DNA of 64,000 nucleotides, from NCBI RefSeq assembly GCF_964204645.1, contig NC_134030.1:19783110-19847109 (forward strand), read 5' to 3'. A program made the translations under genes and the position numbers. Position 1 is the first letter of the stretch. Every line of letters begins with the position of its first letter. Below are positions 32,330 to 44,082 of the stretch, in pieces. Below the pieces are notes generated by a model that was not told the origin of the DNA, searched no databases, and saw only the letters and a program-made list of their open reading frames with translations. This DNA is from Tubulanus polymorphus (lineage: Eukaryota > Nemertea > Palaeonemertea > Tubulaniformes > Tubulanidae).

Positions 32330-33849
32330 GTTGTTGACTGTTTATGATTCATCGGTCAGAGTTTTCAAAGTGATCAGAAGTGCCATTCCATCGGCAGTGA
32401 AGAACATTCATCGTCAATTAAAAAAGACTACTCGTAAGCAAAAGTCCAAAATCTCCCTAATCAATTATTTCAGTCCCAGGGTTTAAATCTTTCATATGCA
32501 TCCATCCATTAAGATATTTAGAGTTTTCTGTCCTGTTGCCCGGTCGGTGATTTTCTTGTGACGTCACGCAACCTCGTATGAAACTGTGGAAAACAATATA
32601 AATACAGTTTTAAGATGCTTTAAATGAAATCCATTTTCGTAGTTCATTGATGCTTCGATTTTTTTTATTCTCTAAATTTAAGATTTCTATAGATTAGAAC
32701 TGAACCTCGGGGACTTCCACATCGAAAATCAGCAATATCAACTTTACCGTTTGTAACAACTTTGTGTGTAAATTCCTGAAGGTGCGTAAGATTTGAAATA
32801 ATTCTGTTTTGAAGCTGATTAGCGGCCATGCGTTCAAGCATCTTTGTGGCTACAGGTAAGTAAGACAATGATCTATAATTATTCAATTAGTATAGATTTA
32901 AAAGTTGTGTTTTTTATCAATTGCTCAACCGAGCATGATTTTAATTAAACAGTTCGTAGGTACAACACCGGTTTCCAAAGAGAGCAATTTATAATTCTAG
33001 TAACGATTGGAACAGTAACACACTGTTTTAGAATTGGCGCGGGCAACTAAAGCATCCCCTTTATACTTCGCAAATCCTGCATCAAAATTGCTCGGAGCAC
33101 CACGGAAAAACTGATCATTAACGCGACTAATGGTCAGTAGCGTATGTTCCAAACGAGCGATGGAAATTCACCTATTTCAAACTGGTCATTTATGTGTAAA
33201 ATACAAGCACTTGAGAGACCGGCGGATACGCGACATGGACATAATAGCGTAACCTGCATTTTCAAGTGTATTAATGGCTTATGCGAGCTTTCAACTTAAA
33301 CTTCGTGTTGGGCGGTGATTTATTGATAGGCCGTCTAGAAGACTGAGAACCGCGTAATTTTTTTTTGAAAAAAACTTTCTTTCAAAATTAATTCTGCAAG
33401 ATCTAGCGGTTTGAAATCAAATAATTTCGTTTCGTTGACATTTTCGTCATCTTGAATTGATGCTAATGTAGAAAAGCATTGAATAATGATATTGAGGCTC
33501 ATCGTTAATATTCAATGATTCTATAACTAAAATAACGTTCGGGTTGAATGTGTTCTGATGAAATACGTAATGTCTAATGACGAAATTCGTGTGTGAACAA
33601 ATTGGAAAAAAAAAACAAAATTGGAATTAATTGGCGCCTTAGGAATTTTGGTAAGCAACGTGGAATCTAGAAATTATTGCTAATTGGAAAACAGATCTTT
33701 ATGCAAAAAATCCAAACATATCAAATCTAGAATCGGTTTAGAACTAATTGCGGCAGTAACCAAAAATCCACCTAAAAGAAGTCACAGCGAATTCTCTAAT
33801 TTATCTGATTGGACGAACTGCAATTTGTGTTCGTTATTATTCGACGAAA
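32330..33849. other. Unit 1 spacer between knottin and receptor genes
   Basis: Holds a minus-strand reverse-transcriptase fossil (about 32690-33155), then AT-rich sequence. An inverted CCAAT motif (GATTGGACGAAC) occurs about 35-45 bases before the receptor start in all three units and may be promoter sequence. Confidence 0.5.
32690..33155 (-). mobile_element. Non-LTR reverse-transcriptase fossil, unit 1
   Basis: Minus-strand NNYRSLSYLPVATKMLERMA corresponds to the NYRPISLLPVxSKxxE block of LINE reverse transcriptases. A short form of the QGSVLGPLLF block follows (here GSPRGSVL). The catalytic middle is missing. Same fossil as at 42850 and 55240, so it predates the duplication. Confidence 0.7.
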
Positions 33850-36800
33850 ATGGTTTCGGTTCATTCTGTCGTGTTGATGCTGTTCGGTATGGATCGACTG
33901 AGAGCGCTGTTTATAGCGTCGCTGATCGTCTGGCGAGTTAATATCGCACACGCTGATCTGTCTGACTCTGTGACGGTTTGTTCGTCTTGTAACAACACTT
34001 GGTACCCCGTCGATTCTACGTCCGGTTACATCGTTTCACCGAATTACCCGTCGTTTACGCGAGGTGTTGAATGTCGTTGGTTCGTCAACAGCTCTTTACC
34101 GGGAACTTTCAACATCAAACTATACTACGACATCGAGCCGTCGATATTCTGTAGTGATAACTATCTTCTCGTCGGTGAGTCCGATAACAGATTCTGCGGT
34201 GAAGGAAAACATGGAATCCGCCGTAACGATTCGATGTCGTTGATGTTTAGAAGTAACGTCGATGGTGCGCGGGGTAGTCGGGTTTATATCATATATCGTT
34301 TAGAACGGAACAATTTGAAATTAATTCAAACCTGCGCAAGATACGGTTTAAAAATCAACAAATTACCAACATCGATAGGATATAAGTTTGCTTTGGTGGT
34401 ATGGCAATGTAAATTGTATTTAAAATGGATCGGGATCCCGGATGGGTTTGCTATGAATTTCACGTTTTCGCAGATAGAATTCCAATTATATCCCGGCACT
34501 GATCCAGCGACAACTGTTCAAATTCATGACGGATGGAACAGCAGTGAACTTCTTGCTGTAATACCAGAACAAACCGGACATCCACCTTCATCATTCTATA
34601 CTAAAACTAACAAAGCTATGATCAGTTTGCCACGTGGGCGAAACGTACTTACATCACAATTATCAGTTCAAGTGTATAGAATATCAGATTGGAACGTCTC
34701 TAATCCGTTAATCCAAATCTCTAATAACGAGTCTGGAGTGCTCATTCCTGATGACAACAGTTTACACGTAATAATTCGATCAAAACACTTACACTGCTGG
34801 TCTATCACAGTGCAGGTGTTACAGTACGTCGTCTTCAACTGGGCACGTGATCTCAGCACATCCGGTGACGTCATTGGTGTATATAAACTAGAAGGGTTAC
34901 GCGTTGTAGGAACTGATATTTTACTCGGTTACAACTACCTGGAATCACTGAGTGTTAAATCTGACGGCTTTCTCGTCATACTGTGCGTTTTAATAAGACA
35001 AGGTGTTTTACAGTCGAATGTAAAAATTGAATTTGAATTGAAATCTATTTCCATAAAAGACGTACGAGTGGATAAACGCTTGGTGAGTATTTGTGTGTTT
35101 TAATTTTAAGTTTAGGATTTTATTATGTGTGGATCTCTATTATTAGGTTTCATGCTTAGTTTTGTTTGTGTTCTGAGAACAAAGTGAAAGTCTTCGAAGC
35201 CAACACGAGAAGTTACGCGCACTTTTTCTTGGAGATCCAGATACTATAACTGCATGTGTTAACGATTATTGGGATGATTTAGGGTGGGTTTTTTTTCAAC
35301 TAAAATACTTTATTGGGAAATTTGGATTTTCCACCTGAAGAAGATATTTCATTTTAGCAAATCTTAAAACGTGGCAAAATCATAACTCGATATAGATTTG
35401 GAAATGCTGTTATGTTATTAATACTTAATAAAACTAATGCTGATTTGTTATATTTTGTAGATATCTGGTAACAGAAACAGCTACCGCTTGCCTGCTCAAA
35501 GATTGTTCCCGACGACAAAGAAGACAACATTATCGTATCGCATAAATACATTAGAATATAAACGGAAAGTTGATATCTATGAGGATAGATTAAAACTAAC
35601 AGTTTTATCAGAGACGTGCGAGAGAGCTGGATTTTATATATATGATGGTGGTAATTTTACAGCTAGACGCTATGGTCCGTATTGTCCTGGTCATATAAAC
35701 GGTCGTAGCGTCGTCAGTCTTATTACATCAGGAGGACCGGTTACTGTAGTAGGGTACGCTTATAACTGGGATGATCGGTTGGTAGTTGATTCGGAAGCAT
35801 ATCTAGTATTCGCCCCTACTGATTGTGACGGGTATGTTCTACAGGAAAGAGAAAATCAGATCAATATGACGTCACACTGTCTCGTGATTACACCTGAAAA
35901 CCGACGCCTTCCTTTAGAAAATATTTATATATTATCAGAACACGAATATCAAATTTACACTTGTTCCCGTGGTTTAAATTCGTGTCCTGTTGTTACTCTT
36001 GCAACTCAATTACTGAATAACAGTCTCTTATTGAATCATCTGATGATAAAAGGAAGTAGTTATAGGTTCTGGAGTAATCCACTGATGATTGTACTACGAC
36101 GTAAATGTTTGGTGTTGATGATCTATCAAGATTCCCCGGTACTTACTTCTGATAGTTTTGCATACGTCCCGCCGATGCGAGAAAAATGTGGAGTCGCACA
36201 ATCACCGAACTATCCTGGATATGTTCCACAACGCAGTAAATCAAGTTTGTACTACTCATTTCATTACGACAAACCTTTGAATTATTACATCAGATTCCTT
36301 TTCAAATTTATGGGACACGCCTCGTGCAGCCCTTCTAGTAGTAATGCCGTTCGAGATCAATTATTACTGGCACAGATTATTTCGAAACCTGGTAATCATG
36401 AAACCGGCTTTAGACAGCGTCGCCACGAGAATAAAATATGTGAAAATAACGCAGTACCTGGACTTGTATTGTACAGTCTACTCGGGTATGACGTTTACTT
36501 TGAAGCGAAAAACTATATCCCAATATTCAAAATTCAATACACTTTAGAACAAGCGTCCTTACAAACACATCTGAATAATGGCTGTGGATCAGATTTTCTA
36601 GATTCAGGTGTTTCGTGTATCAGATACATCAAACATGAACGTCTGAATTGGGAGAACGCTGAAATGTACTGTCAACAGAAATACGGAGGACATCTTCTCA
36701 GTATCAACTCTGAACATGAAATGATTGCTTTAGAAAAACTGTTCGCTACGAAACTTCTTCAGGAGGCGTATTCACAGGCGGCGCTGATTCTGATGATTGG

Positions 36801-39800
36801 ATTGAAATGGCAGGTAATTTCAAAGTTTCGTTATGAACATGTTTACCAACATTCATTTAGTTTTGAACATGATTTTGAATTTGTTACGTATTCATTCATT
36901 CTCTACTAAAAGTCTAGAATCTTTCATATTAATTGAAACAGATTTCTATTAGTCAACGTGTAAAATATAACATAATCTTAATTTGATGAACTCAATTCAG
37001 ACGCTTGATATAAGTTAGATATCCTAAAGCTAATCGTCATGAACACTTCTAAAACCATTTCGATCAATGAAACTGAATTTATTTTGAACAGGATGATGGT
37101 TATTACACGTGGACTGATGGAAAACCATTGAGCTACACAGAGTGGTTTAAACCTACTATAATAAACGAAACGATACCAGAAGTTATTCAAGGATTGATAT
37201 CACCTCTACGAAAACAACCGATAAATGACGTCAATATGCCGTGTACGGCGATGATTCTGAATAATCCACGAGGATCAGCGAACTGGGTTCGATTCCCGTG
37301 TCAAATCGAGGAGACTCGAACAACTTTCATTTGTGAAAAAGACAAAGATAACTCCTCATCTACTAACAATCACAAATTACCTGTTGCAGAAGAAAACTAT
37401 ACTTATTTTTCGGGGATATTGGAATCAGATAACTCCACGTGTTTAAAGGGATGGATTGGTTTAGAAAGAAATTGCTATCAGATACTTACAGCCTGGGAAA
37501 CTCACATATTGTCAATTCGAGAAGCTGAGAGAATGTGTCATACAATTGGTGGTGAAATAGGTATAGTATCCAATGATGTTATAATTCAGCATTTGATTCA
37601 AATATTTCATTATGAACATCAATACGGTGCTGTTCTAGCAAAGGCTACGGAAAGTGAATTTCTTGCTCTGGATCCAGTTTTGACCAGAGATGAAATAACA
37701 TATATAAAAACGGTGAAATGGTCAGTGACTGCCTTTGATAATGTCACAGATGTAGCGCATTCAGTGCTATGTTCCTACAATGTAACTGATGAAAAGTTGG
37801 CTTCTATAAGTGGTTGTAAATCGTGGCAATTTGAATGTAACGATCACAGATGTATCAGCGATCATCGCGTATGTGATACCAGAAACGACTGTCAACACGG
37901 TGAAGATGAACTCGATTGTTCGGATTCAATCTTGCGCAGTCAGTTCCACTGTACCGATGGAAGAATTATATCAGTTAGTAATTTGTGTGATTTTGTACGA
38001 GATTGCGCTGACGGATCTGATGAGAACTCGTGCTATCATACTTCATGTTCCTCTGAACAGTTTAAGTGTAGCAATGGACAATGCGTGGGTAAATATAATC
38101 GATGTGATGGACTGGTTGATTGTAAAGATAAATCTGATGAGATCGGCTGCTCTTCGGATAAATGTAACGGGTTTCTGTGCGTAAATGGTGAATGCATCAG
38201 TTCTCTGTTGTATCGGGATGGCGTTGTAGATTGTGCTGGTAGCCTCGAAGAAGATGAGATTGTCGCCAACATAACAGTTACACCAAAGGTTCACTGTACT
38301 ACAGAGAACTACTGTACGACTAATTTCACAAACTTATGTAAGAAATCCGATGAACAAAGATGTTCTTTCGATTCTCCTCATTGTTATTCTAGACGTCACA
38401 GGTGCATTTTAGAAAGGATGTCGATTGGTTACCCGGTATGTAGAAGGCTCGAACATATACAAGGTTGTGCTGATTTCAAATGTCCAGCTGGTGCTGCAAA
38501 ATGTCCAGCATCTTACTGTATACCGATGGGACAGGTGTGCGATGGTCGATCCGATTGTCCTAACTCAGAAGATGAGCGAAACTGCAAGACTTTGTCATGT
38601 CCTGGCTTGTTTAAATGTGGCCAGGAAAACCGATGCATACCTCAATCTGAAGTTTGTGATGGTGTCGTCAATTGTAAACAGACCACTGATGACGAAGCGT
38701 TCTGTGACGTCATATGTCCAAAGGACTGTAAATGTCAAGGTCATTTGATAGATTGCGATCATGCTGGTTTCGTAGAAATTACTGATCTTTTCTCGGCATC
38801 AACTCGAGTTCTGATTTTGTCAAGAAACCAAGTTGTATTCAATGAGTCAACATTTTCTTCGTACCTCTATTTACATTTCCTTAATATTTCACGTAACAAT
38901 TTGTCTTATATTGTTCCAAACGCGTTCTCAAACCTGCATAATCTACATACATTAGATCTTACCTATAACCGCATAATATCATTTACCGAGAATACATTCG
39001 CCGGTTTGTATAGTTTGAAAAAACTTTTGTTTTTTGGAAATCCAGTGAGATATTTAAAAGAAGGCAGTTTTCATGGTTTAAAGTCATTGAGCGTTCTCGA
39101 TCTTCACGGACTTTCCTTGTCGTTACTCGGTGGAAATGTGTTCAGTGGTTTATCCACTTTAGAGTCGTTAAATGTCAGCAGTAACGTGATCAAATATATT
39201 TCACCAAATGCATTCGCCGGATTAACAAAACTAAGAAATCTGGATTTAACCAAAAATTCTGAAGTCATATCCGTACAAAGAAACGTTTTTGACAGTCTTA
39301 CATTATTGAGTTCGTTGGCTTCTGACGCGTACAAATTTTGTTGCATGGTTCCGAATGTTGACCAGTGTCTCCCGGAAGCCGACCAATTTTCATCTTGTTC
39401 CGACCTGATGGGTAACACTGTTCTTAGAGCAATCATTTGGGCGATCGCTTCATTCAGCTTTTTTGCCAACATAATCGTAATTTTACTCCGCGTTCAAGCG
39501 TTACGCATTTCATCCTCTGAATCACGTAACATATCCTCTGATATCCTAATCATTAATATTGCCACCTGCGATTTTCTCATGTCAATTTATCTTTTTCTGA
39601 TCGCTGGAGCCGATTACGTCTATAAAGGTGTTTATTTCCTCAATTCCGAAATGTGGACAGATAGTTCACTATGTCGACTCGCTGGGATTTTAGTAACTCT
39701 TTCGTGCGAAGGGTCTTTGCTTTTTCTCCTGATTCTAACCCGTCAAAGATACTCGAATATCGTCGATCCATTTTCTGGAAGCCCAATTATATCATCGACA

Positions 39801-40322
39801 TATGTGTCCGGTATTTGCTGTATATGCTGGATCATTTTGGGCAACATTTCAATGCTACCGTTGTCGTCATCTTCTTATTTCGGACATAACTTTTACGGCA
39901 CAACTGGTGTTTGTTTACCTATGAATTTACTATCCATCGATGTCCACGCCTGGCAATATTCATTCGCTATTTTTGCCGTGTTTAACTCGGTCGTACTTGC
40001 TACAATAATGATGACGTATGCACAGATGTATAGACTCGTATCTGGAAGCAGGTCCGGCTCGGGTAGAGCAGATCCTACCGAATTGGTTCTGGCGCGTAGG
40101 AGTTTAGTGATAAATCTGTGTAATTTATTTTGCTGGTTACCGATAATTATCGTTCAGTTTTGCGCTGTATTGCGAGTAGAAATACCGAACCAAGTGGCGG
40201 CTTGGTTGGTGGTACTTTTCCTACCGATTAACTCGTCACTGAATCCACTTCTTTACACCATCCTCACTATTGATGTTAAATCTATTCGGGCCAGAAATAA
40301 ACGCGTTTTGAAAACTCGCTGA
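33850..40322 (+). CDS. CUB / C-type lectin / LDLa / LRR / 7TM receptor, GRL101-like, copy 1 (about 1938 aa)
   Basis: Three exons: 33850-35082, 35461-36813 and 37092-40322 (stop TGA), with introns in phase 0. A signal peptide (residues 1 to about 34) is followed by a CUB domain (GYIVSPNYPS, four cysteines), further degenerate CUB-like segments and another CUB start (CGVAQSPNYPGY). A C-type-lectin domain (about 785-960) spans the exon 2/3 junction (CIRYIKHERLNWENAEMYC; TWTDGKPLSYTEW; FICE), and a second degenerate one lies at about 979-1100. Five to six LDLa repeats (about 1104-1400) follow. An LRRNT (CPKDCKCQG) leads about seven LRRs and an RXFP-type hinge (YKFCCMVP ... FSSCSDLM). The 7TM domain is about 1638-1938. 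TM3 ends RQRYSNIVDPF and TM7 has NPLLY. LDLa plus LRR plus 7TM is the architecture of Lymnaea GRL101 and relaxin receptors (type C LGRs). The lectin domain lacks an evident EPN/QPD sugar-binding triplet. Ligand unknown; expected at the cell surface. Confidence 0.9.
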
Positions 40323-41148
40323 ACCATTCGACAGTCAAACCCTGACTATGCACTCAAATCAGAATGCTGCGAAATCTTTTCAGATGAAATATATTATATA
40401 CATAAACAAATACGTAGCAAACGTGTGGACTCGAGAACGAACTGATACTTGCTTATACGTTCCAATAAAAAAAAAACTGACGACACTTCAAGATAATATC
40501 GCAAATTAATGAAATCATCGAATGGGTTTCGAATCGTGTCCAGAAATACGACGTAGCGATAAGAATACACGCTAGGAGAGCTGAGTAATGTCATCTAATA
40601 TGAGTTGTAACACCGATTATCCTGACAGTTAATTACGCTTATTTTATATCAGGATGATTTGAAAATTATGTAAGCTGGAAATAAAAGTGCCAAATAGTGG
40701 TACATGTTCTACGTTCATGATCATTTAAACAGTTTCGAGGATTTCTTAGGAATTCTTTTTTGTGACTTTCAAATTTAGGCGGGGGTCGGGGGGGGGTTGG
40801 GGGTTCCTCTAAATCTGCCCCTGAAATGTGCCGCATTCTTAGGCAGTTTTTACTCCAAGTCTTCAAATCAGGAGGAATGCATGTATCACAGAGGGCTGCA
40901 TTACGTCACTGCAGAAAATGCGTCTCGTGGAGAGAATGGTGGAAGGCGGGGACTTAACAAAACTGTTTAGATGATATATAAGATGACGCGTTTTTCTGCT
41001 TTCGTGAATATGTATTGTTAAAGGTTTTGAATACATATGGATTTAAAAACTTCTCGCTGCATTTCCCTTTAAGAGGACACCAAGAAGAGTCAATCAATCA
41101 CCAAAGCTGTGCAATTATTTGGTTTTATTTCAATTTGTATTTGAAGAA
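40323..41148 (+). other. Unit 1/2 junction region
   Basis: The receptor 3' flank matches the other copies to about 40719, then jumps at TTTAAACAGTTTCGAGG to sequence equivalent to 52553 in unit 3. About 1.6 kb, including the GPCR fragment and SINE, is missing here. A G-run occurs near 40790. Confidence 0.65.
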
Positions 41149-41155
41149 TATATAG
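41149..41155 (+). promoter_or_regulatory. TATA box of knottin gene copy 2
   Basis: TATATAG at the position conserved with copy 1. The following noncoding exon ends at the donor AAG|GTAAGC at 41255. Confidence 0.5.
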
Positions 41156-41177
41156 TATCGCGCGCAATATTTTTCAT

Positions 41178-42287
41178 TCATTCGTCGACTGTTCTGGCTC
41201 GAGAAAACGAGATATTGTCATTTCGAAAGTATAATACGTTGGAATAGCGACTAAGGTAAGCGTAGTGATAAAATATTCTAATTTAACGATAAAAAATGAT
41301 ACCTTGTTTCTTAAAAGCTTAAAAGTTGACCCGGCCGACCGCCGCCTATCTACCCTATACATTATTCTAAAAAAGAAACTATTATCAGCCAATCGACGAC
41401 AAGACGCGGCGGCTATTGAAACGAATGGATTACAAATTTAATTGAAATTTACAAAATAATCCGGGCGCTGCGGAGAAACAAGGTGTCATTTTTAGCCTAA
41501 AAATAATATACCCCGATACGTACAGCAACAATTTCAGTAACCGGAATCTAAAATATATTTTTGAAAATGCCAAATTGCAAATATATTTTATTCAAATTCT
41601 AGGCGAAGAAAATGCTTGCTTACACAATGACTCGCATATGTGCTTTTGCTGCGATTGTGGCCAGTGCCGTGGCGTTTGGTGAGTTAAGACTGGGAAAATA
41701 ATACTCAGCTTCATAGGATTTCATAAATGATATAATTCAATTCGCAGCAATTATCAGTAAACATTTAGTATGCGTTTATCGACGGAACGAATTGATTTGA
41801 CAGATATATTTCACAAAATAACACATATACATTATGACAAAAACCCTGTTAATTGACGTGCAACATATTGTTATTATACACATGGATTTTTTTAACACCC
41901 TGGCCCGCTAAGCGCCACGCTAGAAGCGGGTTCGATGTTTCTTTTTCCCAATACCCACATCAGAGAAGAACCTCCGACCAAGAAACTCTGCCGCCTCCAG
42001 GGTTTGAACCCATGAACCCTGGATTGATGAGAGCAGTGTCAGGCGGCTTATACCAATCGGCCACTGCGCCTCTCATCTGTTATCCTCATCGGGATCATCA
42101 TTATAGTCCTACATCTGGGGCGGGAGTTCCATTATTTCTTCAATTTAGGTAAAAACGTCTTTCACATCAAAATTCAATTTTTAATTTCATGCTTTTCGAA
42201 AATATAGATTCCCATCCAAACGGCAGGACGTGTGACGATGACCTTAAGTGTTGCAACAACACCTGTAGAGCTAGTTTTTGTTCCTGA
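41178..42287 (+). CDS. Small secreted knottin-type peptide precursor, copy 2 (first cysteine lost)
   Basis: Coding exons are 41612-41678 and 42208-42287. Exon 1 is three bases shorter than in copies 1 and 3, keeping frame (48 aa). In the mature domain the codon for the first of the six cysteines is TCC (Ser) at 42210-42212, and the next residue is His in place of Tyr. Only five cysteines remain, so the first disulfide of the knot cannot form as in the other copies. The frame, splice sites and TATA box are intact. It may be a decaying copy or one with a new free-cysteine or dimer form. Confidence 0.7.
41990..42073 (-). repeat. tRNA-derived SINE in knottin gene copy 2 intron
   Basis: Minus-strand A box (GGCGCAGTGGCCGATTGGTA) and B box (GGGTTCAAACCCTGG). 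Orthologous to 31839 and 54381. Confidence 0.6.
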
Positions 42288-42457
42288 TCGTTGAGTACAA
42301 AGGTTTATAACGGGATATACTCGTAATGGTTTGGGAAATATATCCGATTATGAAACTGAACGACAGTCAGTTTTACTGACTAGGCCGTGTACAAAAAAGC
42401 TCGCACTGAATTTATATTTGTTACCGATTCTTCATATCTTGTACTAAATTTGATTCA

Positions 42458-42463
42458 ATAAAA
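42458..42463 (+). terminator. Candidate polyadenylation signal of knottin gene copy 2
   Basis: AATAAA in the same context as copy 1 (TTCAATAAAACTGCGAG). Confidence 0.5.
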
Positions 42464-42849
42464 CTGCGAGTAAATAAATCAATTGTCGGGTTGTTGACTG
42501 TTTATGATTCATCGGTCAGAGTTTTCAAAAGTGATCAGAAGTGCCATTCCATCGGCGGTGAAGAACATTCATCGTCAATTAAAAAAGACTACTCGTAAGC
42601 AAAAGTCCAAAATCTCCCTAATCAATTATTTCAGTCCCAGGGTTTAAATGTTTCATATGCATCCATCCATTAAGATATTTAGAGTTTTCTGTCCTAGTTC
42701 CCGATCGGCGATTTTCTTGTGACGTCACTCAACCTCGTATGAAACTGAGGAAAACAATATAAATTCAGTTTTAATATGCTTTAAGTGAAATCAATTTTCG
42801 TAGTTCATTGATGCTTCGATTTTTTGTTTATAAAATAGTAAGTATCATC

Positions 42850-43394
42850 TGCAAACATCGTGCAATCTAAGATGTCTATAGATTATATCAGCAATAGGTG
42901 CCGAATATAAAAAGTAAATAAAACTGGCCCCAGAACTGAACCTTGGGGGCTTCCACATCGAAAATCAGCAATACTAACTTTACCGTTTGTAACAACTTTG
43001 TGTGTACATTCCTGAAGGTGCCTAAGATTTGAAATAATTCTGTTTTGAAGCTGATTAGCGGCCATGCGTTCGGGCATCTTTGTGGCTACAGGTAAGTAAG
43101 ACAATGATCTATAATTATTCAATTAATACAGATTTAGAATTTGTGGTTTTTATCAATTGCTCAACCGAGCATGATTTTAATCTAACTGTTCGTAGGTACA
43201 ACACCGGTTTCCAAAGAGAGCAATTTATAATTCGAGTAACGATTGGAACAGTAACACACTGTTTTAGAATTGGCGCGGGCAACTAAAGCATCTCCCTTAT
43301 ACTTCGCAAATCCACGACCCGCATCAAAATTGCTCGGAGCACCACGGCAAAACTGATCATTAACGCGACTAATGGTCAGTAGCGTATGTTCCAA
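42850..43394 (-). mobile_element. Non-LTR reverse-transcriptase fossil, unit 2
   Basis: The best preserved of the three. Minus-strand blocks NNYRSLSYLPVATKM and GSPQGSVLGPVLFTFYIRHL match conserved reverse-transcriptase motifs. The segment with the catalytic aspartates is deleted. An upstream open block (43394-43182) is probably the region preceding the polymerase motifs. Confidence 0.75.
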
Positions 43395-44082
43395 ACGAGC
43401 GATGGAAATTCACTTATTTCAAACTGGTCATTTATGTGTAAAATACAAGCACTTGAGAGACACACGGATACGCGACATGGACTTAATAGCGTAACCTGCA
43501 TTTTCAAGTGTATTAATGGCTTATGCGAGCTTTCAACTTAAACTTCGTGTTGGGCGGTGATTTATTGATAGGCCGTCTAGAAGGCTGAGATTGAACCGCA
43601 TATTTTTTTTTGAAAAAAAACTTTCTTTCAAAATCAATTCCGAAAGATCTAGCGGTTTGAAATTAAACAAATTCGTACGGATATAGTTAATGAAATTTTG
43701 AATTGATGCAAAGGTAGAAAAGTATTGAATAATAATTTCTAGGCTCATCGTGAATATTCGACGATTCTATAACTAAAATTACGTTCGGGTTGAATGTGTT
43801 CTGATGAAATATGTAATGTCTAATGTCTAAATTCGTGTGTGAACAAATTGGAAAAATCGAATTTGGAATTAATTGGCCTTAAGAATTTTGGTAGGCAACG
43901 TGGAATCTAGAAATTATTGCTAATTGATAAACAGATCTGTAAGCTAAAAATCCAAACATTTCAAATCTAGAATCAGTTTTCAAACTAATTGCGGCAGTAA
44001 CCAAAAATCAACTTAAAAGAAATCACAGCGAATTCTCTGATTGGACGAACTGTAATTTGTACTCGGTTGTTATTCGACGAAT
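43395..44082 (+). other. 5' flank of receptor copy 2
   Basis: AT-rich sequence conserved between units. Includes GATTGGACGAACTG at 44039-44052, just before the start codon. No gene seen. Confidence 0.45.

Larger units (their letters stand above)
28226..40719 (+). repeat. Segmental tandem unit 1 (about 12.5 kb)
   Basis: Contains a GPCR fragment, SINE, knottin-peptide gene (coding 31458-32127), reverse-transcriptase fossil and the multidomain receptor gene (33850-40322). Relative to unit 3 it has an additional segment of about 400 bp at 29286-29690 and about 225 bp at 30697-30920. Its right end joins unit 2 at about 40719. Confidence 0.85.

Noticed and set aside
36344-36547. Alternative-frame peptides inside the receptor exons, present in copies 1 and 3
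   Set aside because: They are shadows of the conserved receptor frame and recur only because the DNA is duplicated.
39104-39472. Minus-strand frames opposite the receptor LRR/7TM region, repeated in all copies
   Set aside because: Antisense shadows with no domain, start context or splice signals.
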